From positions 1 through 5,616 of the forward strand of contig JAJAYX010000370.1 in NCBI GenBank assembly GCA_026785985.1: a DNA stretch of 5,616 nt, written 5' to 3'. This stretch comes from Rudanella sp. GTDB lineage: Bacteria; Bacteroidota; Bacteroidia; Cytophagales; Spirosomataceae. The position numbers and the translations under genes are program-made. How positions within the stretch are numbered: position 1 is the first letter of the stretch; each line of letters opens with the position of its first letter. Under the pieces are notes generated by a model. That model did not search any database. It was not told where the DNA came from and saw nothing but the letters and a program-made list of their open reading frames with translations. Shown one piece after another: positions 3,934 to 5,616 of this stretch.

Positions 3934-5616
3934 ATGCAAAACAAAACCGGAATACTAATCCTGACGGGAGTGATTGCTCTGTTGAGCATCTACTACCTGT
4001 CGTTCACATTCGTTTCGCGCAGCATCAAGCAGGATGCAACGGATTTTGCTACCAAAAGCGGGCAGCTTGACCTCAAAAAGAAGCAACGCTACACCGATTC
4101 GCTATGGAAAGAGCCGGTTTATCTGGGCAACACCCTCCAGGAAGTGACCGAGCGCGAACTCGGCCTGGGTCTTGACCTTCAGGGTGGTATGCACGTGGTT
4201 CTCGAAGTTGCTCCCGCCGACATTCTCCGGGGTTTGGCCGGTAACACCCGCGACCCTAAGTTTAACGAGGCCGTTGCCAAAGCGAAAGAAGCCCAGAAAT
4301 CGAGCCGGGCCAGCTTTGTTGATCTGTTCACGAGTGCCTACAAAGACGTGGCACCGGGCAGTAAACTCGCCAGCCTGTTTGCCACCAGCGCGAACCGGGG
4401 CAAAATCAGCTACCAGTCGACCGACACCGAAGTGAAGCGCGTGCTGAACGACGAGGTTGAAGGAGCCATTGGCCGGGCGTTCCAGATTATCCAGGCACGG
4501 GTTGACAAATTCGGTGTATCGAACGCCAACATTCAGCGGTTACCGGGAACGGGCCGCGTGTTGATCGAATTGCCCGGCGTTGACAACCCGGAGCGGGTTC
4601 GTCGGTTATTGACGGGTGCTGCCAAGCTCGAATTTACGGAGGTATATCAATTGGGTGAAATCTCAACGGGTATCGAAGGGCTGGGTGCGTATCTGCTGCG
4701 CCAGGAAGCCGCCAAAAAAGCCACAGCAAAAACGACACCTGCCGCATCGGGAACAGCCGCCAAAGGCGATTTGGCTTCTCAATTAGCCGGTGCCAAAGGC
4801 GACTCGGCGAAAGCTGACACAGCCGCTGCCGGTGCTGCCCTGACTCAATTGTTCGTACCGATTTCGCAGAACCAGTTGGGCGTTTACCTGAAAGACACCG
4901 CCCGCGCCAACGCCGTGCTGACCAACCCCGAAGTTCGGTCGTTATTCCCCGCCGACATGGTTTATGCCTGGGAGCGTAAAGGCTTCGCCACCACCGATAA
5001 CAAGGAAGTGCTGCCGATTTACTTCATCAAGAAACCGGGTGGTCAGGCTCCACTCGAAGGTGACGTGATTACGGATGCCGCCAATGATTACGACGAATCG
5101 GGCCGCCCGGAAGTGACCATGAACATGAACGCGACGGGTGCCCGCAAGTGGGCCGCTCTAACAGCCGCCAACGTAGGCCGTCCGGTAGCAATTTTGTTAG
5201 ATAACCTCGTGTACACGGCTCCAAACGTGCAGAACGAAATCACGGGTGGCCGGTCGAGCATCACGGGTCAGTTCACGATCGAGGATACCAAAGACATGTC
5301 AAACATTTTGAAGGCCGGTAAACTCCCCGCTCCTACCACCATTGTGGAAGAAAGCGTGGTGGGATCAACGCTGGGTTCAGAAGCTATCAACGCCGGTGTC
5401 ATCTCGTCGATTGTGGGTTTGCTGATCGTGTTGGCATTTGTGGTGTTCTATTATGGCCGTGCTGGTCTGATTGTTGACATTGCACTGTTTGTGAACATGT
5501 TCTTTTTGTTGGGTGTTATGGCGGCCGTTCCTGGCACCGTACTCACCATGCCGGGCATTGCCGGTATCGTATTGACAATTGGTATGTCGGTGGATGCCAA
5601 CGTACTGATTTTTGAG
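3934..5616 (+). CDS. secD: Protein translocase subunit SecD, 5' part (probable SecDF fusion), open at right edge
   Basis: The frame from ATG 3934 stays open for 561 codons to the window end. SecD sits in the inner membrane and uses the proton gradient to help SecYEG finish protein export. Seen in order: TM1 at about 5-26 (TGILILTGVIALLSIYYLSF), the LGLDLQGGMHVVLEV motif (78-92) opening the P1 domain, IQARVDKFGVSNANIQRLPG (first-domain core), an Ala/Lys-rich insert at about 258-303, then MNMNATGARKWAALTAANVG and GRPVAILLDNLVYTAPNV. Next come the KAGKLPAP segment, TM2 (about 489-508), TM3 (about 512-532) and the start of TM4, with GMSVDANVLIFE (550-561). D554 is the conserved TM4 aspartate linked to proton passage. 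The remaining TMs and the SecF half lie beyond the edge; Bacteroidota normally encode SecD and SecF as one ~1000-residue chain, so a fusion is expected but not seen. An in-frame TAA at 3901 and no other start fix ATG 3934. No Shine-Dalgarno sequence. Confidence 0.96.
   Translation, partial: MQNKTGILILTGVIALLSIYYLSFTFVSRSIKQDATDFATKSGQLDLKKKQRYTDSLWKEPVYLGNTLQEVTERELGLGLDLQGGMHVVLEVAPADILRGLAGNTRDPKFNEAVAKAKEAQKSSRASFVDLFTSAYKDVAPGSKLASLFATSANRGKISYQSTDTEVKRVLNDEVEGAIGRAFQIIQARVDKFGVSNANIQRLPGTGRVLIELPGVDNPERVRRLLTGAAKLEFTEVYQLGEISTGIEGLGAYLLRQEAAKKATAKTTPAASGTAAKGDLASQLAGAKGDSAKADTAAAGAALTQLFVPISQNQLGVYLKDTARANAVLTNPEVRSLFPADMVYAWERKGFATTDNKEVLPIYFIKKPGGQAPLEGDVITDAANDYDESGRPEVTMNMNATGARKWAALTAANVGRPVAILLDNLVYTAPNVQNEITGGRSSITGQFTIEDTKDMSNILKAGKLPAPTTIVEESVVGSTLGSEAINAGVISSIVGLLIVLAFVVFYYGRAGLIVDIALFVNMFFLLGVMAAVPGTVLTMPGIAGIVLTIGMSVDANVLIFE

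Noticed and set aside
4172..4435. Plus-strand open frame of 87 codons
   Set aside because: Out-of-frame shadow of secD, whose frame 1 carries the LGLDLQGG motif through the same bases.

Overview
The window looks like chromosomal DNA of a Bacteroidota, most likely a Cytophagales bacterium of the Spirosoma type. The phylum call rests on three things. There is an exact Bacteroidota-type promoter (TTTG, 20 bases, TAAATTTG) before one gene. The starts have A/T-rich leaders and no Shine-Dalgarno sequences. The proteins are of recognisable Bacteroidota type: a secreted VOC protein, a GLFGQ-type serine hydrolase and a long SecD. The genus-level guess is inference only.

Layout: (1) 1-794, the C-terminal part of a beta-lactamase-fold serine hydrolase on +, with its SxxK serine outside the window. 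(2) 826-859, a strong hairpin plus T-tract terminator that ends exactly at the next start codon. (3) 860-1813, a complete NMT1/THI5 (ThiY/SsuA-like) substrate-binding protein with no signal peptide. (4) 1832-2073 on the minus strand, the remnant of a secreted VOC/glyoxalase-family gene. It has an intact signal peptide, an in-frame TAA and a missing C-terminal half, and it stops at three degenerate TAATNNN heptamers that overlap the stop codon of gene 3. This remnant is easily missed because the stop separates the signal peptide from the domain. (5) 2147-3319, a complete SsuD-like flavin-dependent monooxygenase with a candidate promoter and a 13-base palindrome upstream. (6) 3378-3797, a small two-helix membrane protein of unknown function behind the best promoter in the window. 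(7) 3934 to the window end, the first 561 codons of SecD, open at the right edge and probably the first part of a SecDF fusion.

Functional links: the THI5/SsuA-like binding protein and the SsuD-like monooxygenase come from families that often work together on organosulfur or heterocyclic compounds, but no permease, ATPase or flavin reductase is visible here and the binding protein has no export signal. The small membrane protein and SecD lie in the same direction 136 bases apart, which may or may not mean a shared role at the membrane. No RNA genes, CRISPR arrays, insertion sequences or complete novel system are seen. The most interesting parts are the decaying VOC gene with its heptamer junction, and the terminator fused to a start codon.
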